Below, piece by piece: positions 17,099 to 25,657 of a stretch of 40,926 nt of DNA. The translations under genes and the position numbers were made by a program. How positions within the stretch are numbered: the stretch's first letter is position 1; each line of letters begins with the position of its first letter. The notes below the pieces were generated by a model. That model saw nothing but the letters and a program-made list of their open reading frames with translations. It had not been told where the DNA came from and did no database searches. This stretch comes from Thermoleophilia bacterium (GTDB lineage Bacteria > Actinomycetota > Thermoleophilia > Miltoncostaeales > Miltoncostaeaceae). The stretch spans positions 1-40,926 of the forward strand of contig JADHKZ010000003.1 in the NCBI GenBank assembly GCA_016780995.1. The letters run 5' to 3'.

Positions 17099-18340
17099 TC
17101 AGTCGGCCAGCGGCTGGAACGCAACGCCCGAGAGGAGCTTGGGGAAGAAGTAGGTGGACTTCTGGGGCATGACGCCGCCCTCCTCGGCCACGGCCGCCAC
17201 CTGGTCGGTGGGGATGTGGCGCACCACCAGCGCGGCGGCGGCGCGGCCGGATCGCACGGTGTCCCATGCGTCGCGGGCGTCCTTGGTGTAGGTGAGCAGG
17301 CCCTCATGCGCCAGATGCGCCTGGTCGCCGCCGAGCGCCGGCATCAGCAGGTCGCGCTCCAGCACGGCCAGGTCCAGCCGCTCGGCCGCGGTGGTGCCCG
17401 AGCGCTCGGCGGTGAGCAGCAGCGCGCGATCGGGCAGCACCAGGCCGGCCGCCACCTGACCTGCGGGCGCGCCGGCCAGCGCGGCCTCCAGCGCATCCAG
17501 CGAATCGTCCAGCGGGGTCACGTCCAGGTGATCCTCCGCGCCCGCGGGCCACTCCTTCAGCACGCGGTGGGTGGGCAGCACCACCAGCCCGTCGTCATCC
17601 AGCGAGGTCAGGCCCATCAGCACGAAGTCGTAGGGCTGCTCGCCGTCCGCCCCGCCGTCCTCTGCCCGCCGCTCATCGCGGTAGGCCAGCGCGGTCTCGT
17701 AGCGGTGATGGCCGTCGGCGATCAGGATCCAGCGCCCTGCCAGGGCCTGCTCCACCGCCTGCAGCCGCGCCGGGTCCGTGATGGTCCAGAGGCGGTGCAC
17801 GGTGCCGTCGTCATCGGTGATCACCGCGTCGGGCTCACCGTCGACTGCCGCCGCCGCCCAGGCCTCGCCCGCGGGGTCGGGGTACAGCCCGAACACCGGC
17901 GAGAGCTGGACCCTGGTGGCGTTCATCAGTCGCAGGCGCTCCTCCTTGGGCCCTGCGTGCGTGCGCTCATGCGGCCGCACCACCCGGGCCTCGTACGGCT
18001 CGGCGCCCACCACGGCCATGAGGGTCTTGCGGGTGCGGTGGCTGCCGTCGGGCAGGTCGAACTCCTGCGTCCAGGCGATCATCACCGGCTGGTCGTGCCG
18101 CTTCAGCACGCCCCTCGAGGTCCAGTCGGCGATGGTGGCCGCCACGGTCTCGTAGGGGATCGAGGGCAGGTCGATGCCCACCACGTTCCACTGGTTGCGC
18201 GACGCCAACTCGTCCCGGTACTCGGGCCCGATCACGTCGTATGGGGGCGCCACGAGGGTCTGCATGTCGCCGGCGACGGCGGGGTCGAAGACCAGGGCTC
18301 GGAAGGGGCGCACGCGGGCGCCGCGGAAGTCATCACTCAC
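17099..18340 (-). CDS. DUF1015 family protein
   Basis: This protein of 413 residues is a DUF1015 member. It shows the family start VRPFRALVFDP, VAPPYDVIGPEYRDEL, the central ILIADGHHRYETALAYRDE (the most conserved stretch) and the end MPQKSTYFFPKLLSGVAFQP. DUF1015 genes are often near serine or central metabolism genes in other bacteria, and the biochemical function is not settled to my knowledge. A longer frame starts at ATG 18388, but those residues (MPGTGV...) come from a repeated palindrome. GTG 18340, eight bases after a TAGGGT hexamer, is the better start. It is first of the operon that continues to the IMPase-like gene. Confidence 0.88.
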   Translation of the reverse strand: MSDDFRGARVRPFRALVFDPAVAGDMQTLVAPPYDVIGPEYRDELASRNQWNVVGIDLPSIPYETVAATIADWTSRGVLKRHDQPVMIAWTQEFDLPDGSHRTRKTLMAVVGAEPYEARVVRPHERTHAGPKEERLRLMNATRVQLSPVFGLYPDPAGEAWAAAAVDGEPDAVITDDDGTVHRLWTITDPARLQAVEQALAGRWILIADGHHRYETALAYRDERRAEDGGADGEQPYDFVLMGLTSLDDDGLVVLPTHRVLKEWPAGAEDHLDVTPLDDSLDALEAALAGAPAGQVAAGLVLPDRALLLTAERSGTTAAERLDLAVLERDLLMPALGGDQAHLAHEGLLTYTKDARDAWDTVRSGRAAAALVVRHIPTDQVAAVAEEGGVMPQKSTYFFPKLLSGVAFQPLAD

Positions 18341-18348
18341 GTGGCGGG

Positions 18349-18354
18349 ACCCTA
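18349..18354 (-). promoter_or_regulatory. Leaderless-type -10 element of the DUF1015 operon
   Basis: TAGGGT on the minus strand, eight bases before GTG 18340. It lies just outside the palindromic element and supports the shorter gene. Confidence 0.45.
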
Positions 18355-18369
18355 CCAGCGCGCCAGCCT

Positions 18370-18450
18370 CCACCCCGGTGCCAGGCACGCAACCGGCTGA
18401 GCAGGCGAAATGACATCCGCCACTCGGTTACGTGCCTGGCACCGGGGTGG
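18370..18450. repeat. REP-like long palindrome in a divergent gap
   Basis: Two perfect 20-base arms, 18370-18389 and 18431-18450, each carrying the palindromic core GTGCCTGGCAC, face each other across 41 bases. The inner sequence continues to pair imperfectly (AACCG with CGGTT, then GGCG with CGCC). The same core forms the two 31-base hairpins inside the thyX-like gene. The element covers the region between the divergent DUF1015 and helicase genes and supplies false ATG starts to both reading frames. Confidence 0.8.
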
Positions 18451-18473
18451 GGGCGTCCGCCGGGCGGCTTAGC

Positions 18474-21437
18474 ATGAGCTGTCCTTTGGTCGAGGACCTC
18501 ACACCTCAGCAGGCGGATGCGGTCACCCATGCAGGTGGGCCCCTGCTGGTGCTGGCCGGCGCCGGGGCGGGCAAGACCCGCGTGCTGTGCAACCGCCTGG
18601 CCTGGCTGGTGAACGGCGGCGCCGACCCGGCGGAGGTGCTGGCGCTCACCTTCAGCGCCAAGGCCGCCGCCGAGCTGCGCGAGCGCGCCGAGGAGATGAT
18701 CCCCGGTAGCCACGAGACGCTGCGGGTGACCACCTTCCACTCCTACGCCCTCGACCTGGTGCGCGCGCTGGGCACCGACCGCGACCTGGCGCCGGTGCTC
18801 CAGCCCGTGGGCACCGAGGAGCGCGTGCTGGTGCTGCTGGATCGCCTGGCGGAGCTGGAGCTGGTGGACCGCGACCACGACCTGCGCACCAATCCGGTGC
18901 AGGTGGTGCGCGGGTTCGTGGACCGCATCGACCGCTGCCGCGACGAGCGGGTGGACCCGCGCCGATATGAGTCGTGGGCCCAGGCGGCGCTTGACGGCGC
19001 GCGCAGCAGCCGCGACGCCGCAGATGCCCGGCGCGAGGTGGAGTTCGCGCGGGTGTTCCGGCTGCACGACGCCTGGCTGGCAGATCTGGGCCTGGAGGAC
19101 TTCGGCCGGCAGATCACCCGGGCCATCGACCTGCTGGCTGAGCATGCCGACCTGCTCGACATCGCGCGGTCTCGCGCGCGCCACGTGCTGGTGGACGAGT
19201 TCCAGGACACCAACCATGCGCAGGCCGAGCTTCTCTACATGGTGAGCCAGCGCAGCGACTCACTGGTGGTGGTGGGCGATGATGACCAGGGCATCTATCG
19301 CTTCCGCGGTGCGTCGGCCAAGAACATGGCCGACTTCCGCCTGAAGTTCCCCGACGCCCCGGTGGTGAGGCTGGAGCTCAACCATCGCTCCACGCAGAGC
19401 ATCCTCGACGCCGCGCACGCGGTGGTGGAGCCCATTGTGGCCCGCGAGCCCAAGGTGCTGAAGGCGCTGCCGGACGCCACCGGGCCCATGCCGGAGTTCT
19501 GGATGTCGCCCGACCCCGCGGGGCAGGCCCGCGCCGTGGCCGCCGAGATACTGCGCCTGGCCGAGGAGGGCACGCCATATGAGGAGATGGCGGTGCTGAT
19601 GAAGGCCGTGCGCACCGAGGGGCGCTCGATCGTGGCCGAACTGGAGCAGGCGGGCATTCCCCACCAGGTGCACGGCGGCACCGACCTGTTCGACCGGCGC
19701 GAGGTGCGCCTGGCGCTGGCCTGGATGCGCGCCGCCACCGACCCCACCGACAGCATCGCGCACCTGCGCGTGGCGGCCGATCCCGCGCTGGGGCTGCCGT
19801 GGGCGCCGGCGGCGCAGGTGGTGAGCGAGGCCGCGGCCGCGGGCACGCATATCACCGGTCCGCTTGCCGACCTGGCCGAGGGGCCTGCGGCGCGCGAGTT
19901 GCTGGAGGACCTGGGGCGCACGGCGGCGCTGGGCGCTCCGCTCGACCTGGTGCGCCAGGTGCTCGACCGCACGGGCATCCGGGTGCGGGTGCTTGCGCTG
20001 GGCGGCGCGGAGGGCGCTGCGCGCCTCGCCGACCTGGCGTCACTCGAGCGGCTGGCACGCGAGATCGTGGAATCGACGCCGGGCATCGACGCGCCCGCGC
20101 TGGTGCGTCGCCTGGACGGGTTGGCCGGCGTGGGCTTCCGGGCATCCGGCGGCGCACCCGAGCGCCTGGGCGTGCAGGTGATGACCATCCATCAGTCCAA
20201 GGGGCTGGAGTTCGACGCCGTGTGGGTGCTGGGCCTGGTGCACTTCAACTTCCCGGGTCGCGATCGGGGCCGCACGGACATTCCGGACGCCCTGCTGCCC
20301 GAGGCCCTGCCCCGTGGCAAGGATGCCCACGAGGCCGAGCAGCGGCGCCTGGCCTACGTGGCCATGACGCGCGCGCGGCGGCACCTGTACCTGTCGGCCT
20401 ACCGCGCCGGCGACAACGGCATGGGGCAGAGGCCCTCCGCCTTCTACGAGTCCGCGCGAGCGGCAGTGGGGGACCCGCCGTACCTGGAGGTGGGGGCCGC
20501 ACCCGACCGCGCGGTGCTGGACGCCGTGGCAGCGGCCCGTGCCCGGTTGGAGGATGCCGTCAACCGCGCCGCCGAGGCCGGCGCCGAGGGCGATGCCGCC
20601 ACACCCGCGCTGGTGGAGGATGCCGCCGACGCCGCGCGCGCGCTGGTGGCCGCCCGGGCCGAGGTGCTGGCCGGCCCCGTGGCGGCCGACCCGCCTGCAC
20701 CCGAGCCCCGTGTTCCGCGACCCGGCCTGCAGCTCAGTCCCACCGACATCGCGCGCTACATGGGCTGTCCGCTGGCCTATCGGTTTGCATCGGTGGATCG
20801 CGTTCCGCCGAAGTGGGATCCCAACCGGGCGATCGGCAACTCCATCCACGCGGCGCTGGAGGCGTGCTTCCGCGAGGGAGTGCCCGAGGACGGTGCCGAC
20901 AGGGTGATCGCCCGCTTCGCCGTGGAGATGAAGCGCCGCGGCGCGGCTGAGACCGCGGTGGGCCAGCAGGCCATGGACCGCGTGCGCCAGCACGTGCCCA
21001 CGTACCTCGACCGCGTGAGGAAGAGCGGCGTGCGGCCCGTGGGCGTGGAGCGGGCGTTCAGCCTGAGGGTGGGCCCGCACGTGGTGCACGGACGCATCGA
21101 CCGCATCGACTCCCACCCGCAGGGCGGGCACCAGCTGGTGGACTACAAGAGCGGGCGGGCACCCTTCCGCGAGACCGAGTCCGGGCGCCTGGTGCTCATC
21201 ACCTACATCGAGGGGGCGCGCGATGCGTGGAGCATCGAGCCGCGCGGCGCGGTGCTGGAGTACGTGCTGGACGGCGAGACCCGCCCGGTGAGCCCCGACG
21301 GCCAGGAGCGTGCCGAGGCCATGGAGATGGTGCGCGAGGTGGCCGATTCCATCTCGGCCGGCCGGTTCGACCCCACTCCGGGGTGGGCGTGCCGCACGTG
21401 CGACTTCAACATGATCTGCCCCGCGCAGGACCGTTAG
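18474..21437 (+). CDS. UvrD/Rep-type helicase with C-terminal Fe-S RecB-like nuclease
   Basis: This 987-residue protein joins a superfamily 1 motor to a PD-(D/E)XK nuclease. Motor motifs in order: GAGAGKTRVL (Walker A, near residue 28), VDEFQDTNHAQ (Walker B), VVGDDDQGIYRFRGA, LNHRSTQ, VQVMTIHQSKGLEFD and YVAMTRARRHLYL. From about residue 750 the nuclease follows, with HGRIDRIDS and HQLVDYKSG active-site stretches. A Cys in YMGCPLAYRF plus C-x2-C-x5-C near the end (CRTCDFNMIC) match the Fe-S staple of AddB/RecB-like nucleases. DNA end processing, as in AdnAB or AddAB, is likely, but no second motor subunit is adjacent. The frame opens at 18432; ATG 18474 avoids residues from the palindrome. 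Confidence 0.9.
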   Translation: MSCPLVEDLTPQQADAVTHAGGPLLVLAGAGAGKTRVLCNRLAWLVNGGADPAEVLALTFSAKAAAELRERAEEMIPGSHETLRVTTFHSYALDLVRALGTDRDLAPVLQPVGTEERVLVLLDRLAELELVDRDHDLRTNPVQVVRGFVDRIDRCRDERVDPRRYESWAQAALDGARSSRDAADARREVEFARVFRLHDAWLADLGLEDFGRQITRAIDLLAEHADLLDIARSRARHVLVDEFQDTNHAQAELLYMVSQRSDSLVVVGDDDQGIYRFRGASAKNMADFRLKFPDAPVVRLELNHRSTQSILDAAHAVVEPIVAREPKVLKALPDATGPMPEFWMSPDPAGQARAVAAEILRLAEEGTPYEEMAVLMKAVRTEGRSIVAELEQAGIPHQVHGGTDLFDRREVRLALAWMRAATDPTDSIAHLRVAADPALGLPWAPAAQVVSEAAAAGTHITGPLADLAEGPAARELLEDLGRTAALGAPLDLVRQVLDRTGIRVRVLALGGAEGAARLADLASLERLAREIVESTPGIDAPALVRRLDGLAGVGFRASGGAPERLGVQVMTIHQSKGLEFDAVWVLGLVHFNFPGRDRGRTDIPDALLPEALPRGKDAHEAEQRRLAYVAMTRARRHLYLSAYRAGDNGMGQRPSAFYESARAAVGDPPYLEVGAAPDRAVLDAVAAARARLEDAVNRAAEAGAEGDAATPALVEDAADAARALVAARAEVLAGPVAADPPAPEPRVPRPGLQLSPTDIARYMGCPLAYRFASVDRVPPKWDPNRAIGNSIHAALEACFREGVPEDGADRVIARFAVEMKRRGAAETAVGQQAMDRVRQHVPTYLDRVRKSGVRPVGVERAFSLRVGPHVVHGRIDRIDSHPQGGHQLVDYKSGRAPFRETESGRLVLITYIEGARDAWSIEPRGAVLEYVLDGETRPVSPDGQERAEAMEMVREVADSISAGRFDPTPGWACRTCDFNMICPAQDR

Positions 21438-21440
21438 GGT
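21435..21440 (+). promoter_or_regulatory. Leaderless-type -10 element before the OB-HD gene
   Basis: TAGGGT overlaps the helicase stop codon and lies seven bases before ATG 21448. It could give the OB-HD gene its own transcript. Confidence 0.35.
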
Positions 21441-21447
21441 CACGGCC

Positions 21448-22317
21448 ATGGCCACCCTCGAGCCCGGGCGCCCCGTGGAGGGCGTGTTCGCCGTCCGCCG
21501 CAAGGAGCGGCGCATGAGCCGCAAGGGCGCGCCATACCTGGCGCTCACCCTGGGCGACGCCACCGGCACCATCCCGGCCGTCGTCTTCGACGAGCCCGAC
21601 TGGTTCGCGGGGCAGTTCGAGGAGGGCGACCGGGTGCGGGTTACCGGGGAGGTCACTGATCGCGGCGGCCGCACCGTATTGCGCGTGCGGTCGCTGCGCC
21701 CGGCCGAGGCCGCGGATGCCGAGGTGGAGCTGATCCCGCGCAGCCACCGCGACCCCGAGGACATGTGGGGGTTCGTGCTGGGTCTGGCCGACGAGGTGCA
21801 CGACCCGGGCCTCCGCGCGCTGCTGGACGCCATGACCGGCGACCCCGCGCTGGCCGACGCCTGGCGCACGGTGCCGTGCACCCGCTCGGGCCACCACGCC
21901 TACCTGGGCGGCCTGGTGGAGCACACGGTGGGCGTGGCCATGCTGTGCCAGAGCCTCAGCACCTGGCACCCGCGGCTGGATGCCGACCTGCTGGTGGCCG
22001 CAGCGCTCCTGCACGACGTCGGCCACACCCGCAACTGGCAGGTGGGCCCGGCCACGGTGGAGCAGACCGACGAGGGAAGGGCGCTCGGCCACCTGGCCAT
22101 CGGCCTGCAGATGGTCGACCAGGCCGCGCGCGACTCGGGCCTCGACGACGATCGCCGCCTGGCCCTGCTGCATGCCATCGCGTGGCACCACGGCCCGCCG
22201 GCCGGCCAGCACGTGGGCCAGGCATCTGCCGAGGCTGTCGCGCTCTGGCGGGCCAACGCGATGGAGGCGGGCGTCAAGGCCCGCATGGAGGGCTCCAGCG
22301 CCCTCGACGACAGCTGA
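21448..22317 (+). CDS. OB-fold plus HD-domain protein (YhaM-like 3'-5' exoribonuclease)
   Basis: This 289-residue protein has an OB-fold at residues 5-95 (YLALTLGDATGTIPAVVFDE) and an HD phosphohydrolase domain at about 120-265. Metal-ligand motifs are HHAYLGGLVEHTVGV, LLHDVGHT (the HD pair) and AIAWHHGPP. This architecture is that of YhaM/CBF1-type exonucleases, which trim RNA or single-stranded DNA. It starts ten bases after the helicase-nuclease stop, consistent with a shared role in nucleic-acid processing. It is shorter than B. subtilis YhaM by about 25 residues, with no missing motif that I can see. Confidence 0.85.
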   Translation: MATLEPGRPVEGVFAVRRKERRMSRKGAPYLALTLGDATGTIPAVVFDEPDWFAGQFEEGDRVRVTGEVTDRGGRTVLRVRSLRPAEAADAEVELIPRSHRDPEDMWGFVLGLADEVHDPGLRALLDAMTGDPALADAWRTVPCTRSGHHAYLGGLVEHTVGVAMLCQSLSTWHPRLDADLLVAAALLHDVGHTRNWQVGPATVEQTDEGRALGHLAIGLQMVDQAARDSGLDDDRRLALLHAIAWHHGPPAGQHVGQASAEAVALWRANAMEAGVKARMEGSSALDDS

Positions 22318-22341
22318 CGGCGCGCCGCGCGCGGGAGTTTC

Positions 22342-23397
22342 CTATCTGGCCGCAGCCAGCCTGGCGCGGGTGACAGTGGCAAGGTTGGCAGGCAGCGGGG
22401 CGTACCCGAGCCCCTGCAGCCTGCGCTGCGCCGCCGGGCTCAGGAAGTAGCGCAGCGTGCGGAGCGTCAACCGATTGATGGGCCGGTCGCTGCGCGTCAC
22501 CGCGTAGGCCTCGGTGGTGATGGGGTACGCCCCTGGCACCGGGCTGTTCAGCAGGTCGAGGGTGGGGGCGCTGGTGGCACGCGCGGTGCTCATCCGACCC
22601 GCCTTGGCGATGGCCGTACCGGTGGGGTGGGTGAACACGTTGCGCACCACCGTCCGTGCTGACACGCCCTTTCCATGTGTAACCCGTTCGCGCTTGCCCA
22701 CCGCCACCACATGGCTGGTGAGGCCCTCGCGCATGGCGTCGGCAATGGGGAGGAAGGTGATGGCACCGCGATTGGCCTGCATGCAATCGCCCACCGCTGT
22801 CATGCGTGGCGTGCGCACGATCTTCGGGGCCCGCCACTTGGGCCTCGGTGATGCGCCGCCCACCTGCCGGCGGAAGATGGCGCTCACGCGTGCCAGGTAC
22901 TCGCTGAAGTCCCACGATTCACCCGACGGGCGCGCGGGGACGCACAGGGTGATGGGCAGGTTTCGCGGGAGGGGGTGGTGCAGGTTGGTCTGCCGGATGC
23001 GCTTGTCGTTCCAGTTGCGGATGGTGCCGGAGAAGATCTCCGCGATGGTGGTGCCGCGGAGATCGACGTTGTGCCCCTGTATGCCGGGGACGTTGACCGC
23101 CACGGCGATGCCGCCCAGCATCATCGGGTAGTAGGCCACCGGGCCGCCAGCGCGCCGGGCCTGCGCCCGCGTGAACCGATCGTCAGCGCCCGCCCACCTC
23201 GCGCCCCCGCGCCGGAGGGAGGAGGCACCGGCGTCCCCGGTCGGCACGTAGGTGCACAGCGACGACGCCGAGCACCACGCCTGGAAGGCCCGTGCCGGCA
23301 GTTCGGCCCCGGCACCCCGGGATGCCGGGGCCGCGGCGGCCGGGAGGGCCAGGGCGCCGATCAGCGCGGACACGGCGACGAGCGCACGGACGATCAC
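22342..23397 (-). CDS. Divergent PstS-like secreted substrate-binding protein
   Basis: This 351-residue protein has a signal peptide (residues 1-25, ending PAAAAPA) and a PstS-like fold: AYYPMMLGGIAVAVNVPG, LRGTTIAEIFSGTIRNWND and PGAYPITTEAYAV correspond to conserved PstS stretches. The ligand loops differ. Where PstS has SGTT the protein has RPSGESWDFSEYL, and the early SDAPL-type loop reads AGADDRFT. It is therefore doubtful that it binds phosphate. GTG 23397 overlaps the upstream stop by four bases (GTGA), so it is coupled to the repeat-rich secreted protein. No transporter permease or ATPase is adjacent. A surface or extracellular binding role is inferred. Confidence 0.75.
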   Translation of the reverse strand: MIVRALVAVSALIGALALPAAAAPASRGAGAELPARAFQAWCSASSLCTYVPTGDAGASSLRRGGARWAGADDRFTRAQARRAGGPVAYYPMMLGGIAVAVNVPGIQGHNVDLRGTTIAEIFSGTIRNWNDKRIRQTNLHHPLPRNLPITLCVPARPSGESWDFSEYLARVSAIFRRQVGGASPRPKWRAPKIVRTPRMTAVGDCMQANRGAITFLPIADAMREGLTSHVVAVGKRERVTHGKGVSARTVVRNVFTHPTGTAIAKAGRMSTARATSAPTLDLLNSPVPGAYPITTEAYAVTRSDRPINRLTLRTLRYFLSPAAQRRLQGLGYAPLPANLATVTRARLAAAR

Positions 23398-25526
23398 AGG
23401 TTGTCCCAGGTGTGCGTGTAGTTCCCGGCCCAGCTCGGGTTGTACTTGACCTTCCCGCTGCACGAGAAGTCGACGCTCGGAGCGGCCTCGAACGCGCAGG
23501 AGACATCCCCGGATACCCGGTCGGCGTCGAAGTACCCCATGACGTCGACGACGGTCGTCCACGCCGCGCCGGTTGTTGCCTGATAGGCGGCCAGGCTGAA
23601 GCCCAGCCCGACCTCGATGTCCTTCGAGAAGGTCCTGTCGTCGACCTCCTCCGAGAAGCTCCGCTTGTAGCTCAGGTCCACCGAGCCGAAGAAGCCGTCC
23701 ACGTACGAGTACTGCGGGCCCTTGAACTGCCCCTTGGAACCGAATGTCTGCTGGTAGGGCGAGTCGGTGCCGTCACCGAACCAGTTCACCTCGAGCGTCA
23801 CGGTCTGCGTCTTGCCCCCGCCGTCGTTCGTGAAGCTCGGCGTGTGGGTGACCTGGAGGTCGAATACGAACTTCGTCAGCGTGGAGCAACTGACCCCGAT
23901 CTCGGCGTCCTGCAGGTCGTAGGTGTTGTTGCCCATCACCACCTCGCCGGTCACGGCCACGTCAAGGGTCGTGCAGCCCGTTGCCGGAACGTCCGAGGTC
24001 CAGGTGAACCCGAACTGGGTGATCTTGAAGTCGTCGGTCCCGGCGTCGAGGTCGGCGCCGCTCGCCGAGATGGTGAGGTCGTAGCCGCCCCCGGGCAGCG
24101 TGGCCGCGCTCATGGCCACGTCGAACGAGCCCGCGTCGGTCTTGAGCGCGGCGGTGATGGATGCCGCCGGGTTGATCGTGTCGATGGTGATGCTGGCTGA
24201 CTCCAGCGTGAAGCCGCCGATCGTGAGGTCGTTCGCCACGGCGCTGGCCTGGAATCCCTGCGGCGTGATGGTGGCCGTCATGTCGAAGGTGGCGTCGCCC
24301 ACGGTCACGCCGGTCACGACGAGGCTCGTGGACAGCCCGGCCGTGGTCATGCTGATGGTGCCGCTGAGGGAGTTGAAGCTCGCCCCGCCGTAGCCGAACC
24401 CGCCATTCGACTCGCCCTGGCTGTCGTCGGCGATGGAGATGTCCCACTGGCTGGCGCTGTAGTAGTCGGCCGATGCCGTCACCGTGGAGGTACCGACAGC
24501 GAAGGTTCCGGAAAGACTGGCCGACCTGGTGAGCGATGACACGGTCACCGTGCCGGTGGTGAGCGTGACGTTGGTGGCGTCACCCCGCCCCTCCGACCAT
24601 CCGCTGATGCTCACGTCGGCCACCGTGCCGGTGGCCGAGATCCCGGCGGGGGTGAGGGTTGCCGACATGCCCACGGACGCATCGCCGATCTGCGCGGTCA
24701 CGCTCAGCGTCGCGCTGGGCACACCGCCCGACTTGCCCACGCTGCCTGAGACGGTGGCCGGGTACGTAGCCGTCGGGAGCGAGGTGCCGCCGGGGACGGA
24801 CGCGGTCCAGTTGTCGGCGTCGGTGTAGTCGAGGGTCACGGGGATGAGCAGGCCCGTTCCCAGCTGCAGGGCAAAGCTCGGTGGCGCGCTGTTCGACACC
24901 GTCACCACGAGGCTGCCGGCAGGCGCGCCCGTGGGGGCGATGAGCGTGCTCAGTGCAAGGGTTGCGGTGATGCCCGAGGCCGTGATGTCCGCGGTGCCCG
25001 AGAGCGTCCGGCCGTCATAGGTGACGCCGGCCACCGCGAGATCCACGGATTCCACGCCGTCCGCCATGGAGATGGTGCCGCTCACCTGATTCAGGTCGAC
25101 GGGCGCCCCGCCGGGCGGCGCGTAGGAGGCCCCGGCGGCCCCCGCAGCGATCGTGATGGTCCAGTCGTCGTCACCCTCGTAGTCGATGGTGAACGCGAGC
25201 GGGGTCCGGTCGGTGCCCACCAGCAACTGGCCGGACGCCTGGACCGAGCGCGTGCAGTCGCGGGGTTGGTTGAATCCCTGCACGCACGTGGTGGTGGCCG
25301 AGGTGATCGTGATTCCCGCCCCCTGGAGCTCCGACGCGATCATCCGGGCGGACGGCACGGTGCTGCCGGCCAGCACCGTGCTGCCGAAGAAGGTGGCCCC
25401 GGAGGAGGTGGTGGTGACGGGCTTCGAGGTCACCGCGAGCCCCGCGGGGACGGGGAGGCAGGCCATCGCCGCCACCATGGCCACAAGGGCGGCCAGGAAT
25501 GGCCGAAGTCGTCCGATGCCCGTCAT
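23394..25526 (-). CDS. Large secreted beta-rich repeat protein, unknown function
   Basis: This 710-residue protein has a signal peptide (residues 5-31, basic then hydrophobic, ending PVPAGLA). Residues 108-460 hold three degenerate repeats of about 118-121 residues, each starting with a DY...W element (TIDYEGDDDWTITIA, TLDYTDADNWTASV, SADYYSASQWDISIA), followed by SGTIS-like and TITPxGIxA-like strands. The last 230 residues are unrelated and aromatic, ending YNPSWAGNYTHTWDNL. Composition is Thr/Ser/Gly/Val-rich with few charges, typical of surface beta-sandwiches. There is no sortase motif or C-terminal anchor. ATG 25526 has a GAAGGA ribosome site; a TTG at 25601 would add 25 residues before the signal and is rejected. 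It is coupled to the PstS-like gene. Confidence 0.8.
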   Translation of the reverse strand: MTGIGRLRPFLAALVAMVAAMACLPVPAGLAVTSKPVTTTSSGATFFGSTVLAGSTVPSARMIASELQGAGITITSATTTCVQGFNQPRDCTRSVQASGQLLVGTDRTPLAFTIDYEGDDDWTITIAAGAAGASYAPPGGAPVDLNQVSGTISMADGVESVDLAVAGVTYDGRTLSGTADITASGITATLALSTLIAPTGAPAGSLVVTVSNSAPPSFALQLGTGLLIPVTLDYTDADNWTASVPGGTSLPTATYPATVSGSVGKSGGVPSATLSVTAQIGDASVGMSATLTPAGISATGTVADVSISGWSEGRGDATNVTLTTGTVTVSSLTRSASLSGTFAVGTSTVTASADYYSASQWDISIADDSQGESNGGFGYGGASFNSLSGTISMTTAGLSTSLVVTGVTVGDATFDMTATITPQGFQASAVANDLTIGGFTLESASITIDTINPAASITAALKTDAGSFDVAMSAATLPGGGYDLTISASGADLDAGTDDFKITQFGFTWTSDVPATGCTTLDVAVTGEVVMGNNTYDLQDAEIGVSCSTLTKFVFDLQVTHTPSFTNDGGGKTQTVTLEVNWFGDGTDSPYQQTFGSKGQFKGPQYSYVDGFFGSVDLSYKRSFSEEVDDRTFSKDIEVGLGFSLAAYQATTGAAWTTVVDVMGYFDADRVSGDVSCAFEAAPSVDFSCSGKVKYNPSWAGNYTHTWDNL

Positions 25527-25604
25527 CTGCGGTCCTTCGTCGTCGAGGACGCCGCGGGGCCCGGGGCACGAGGCGCGATGGCCACCCTCACGGTGACCCA
25601 AGGG

Positions 25605-25610
25605 ACCCTA
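25605..25610 (-). promoter_or_regulatory. -10-like element of the secreted repeat-protein operon
   Basis: TAGGGT on the minus strand, 78 bases before ATG 25526. The leader carries a GAAGGA ribosome site, so this pair is not leaderless. Confidence 0.3.
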
Positions 25611-25632
25611 GCCCCCCGGCCGGTCCACGGTG

Positions 25633-25646
25633 TGGGGTTATCCCCA
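25633..25646 (-). terminator. Short hairpin after ychF
   Basis: TGGGG (25633-25637) and CCCCA (25642-25646) form a five-base stem with a four-base loop, 12 bases past the ychF stop, extendable by two G-T pairs. It is weak but is the only hairpin in this gap. Confidence 0.25.
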
Positions 25647-25657
25647 TGCCCGGATGG

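Noticed and set aside
18341-18388. ATG 18388 as start of the DUF1015 gene
   Set aside because: The extra residues derive from the palindromic repeat, and a -10 element eight bases before GTG 18340 would lie inside the gene.
25527-25601. A longer N-terminus for the secreted repeat protein from TTG 25601
   Set aside because: It would place 25 polar residues before the signal peptide. ATG 25526 has a good ribosome site.
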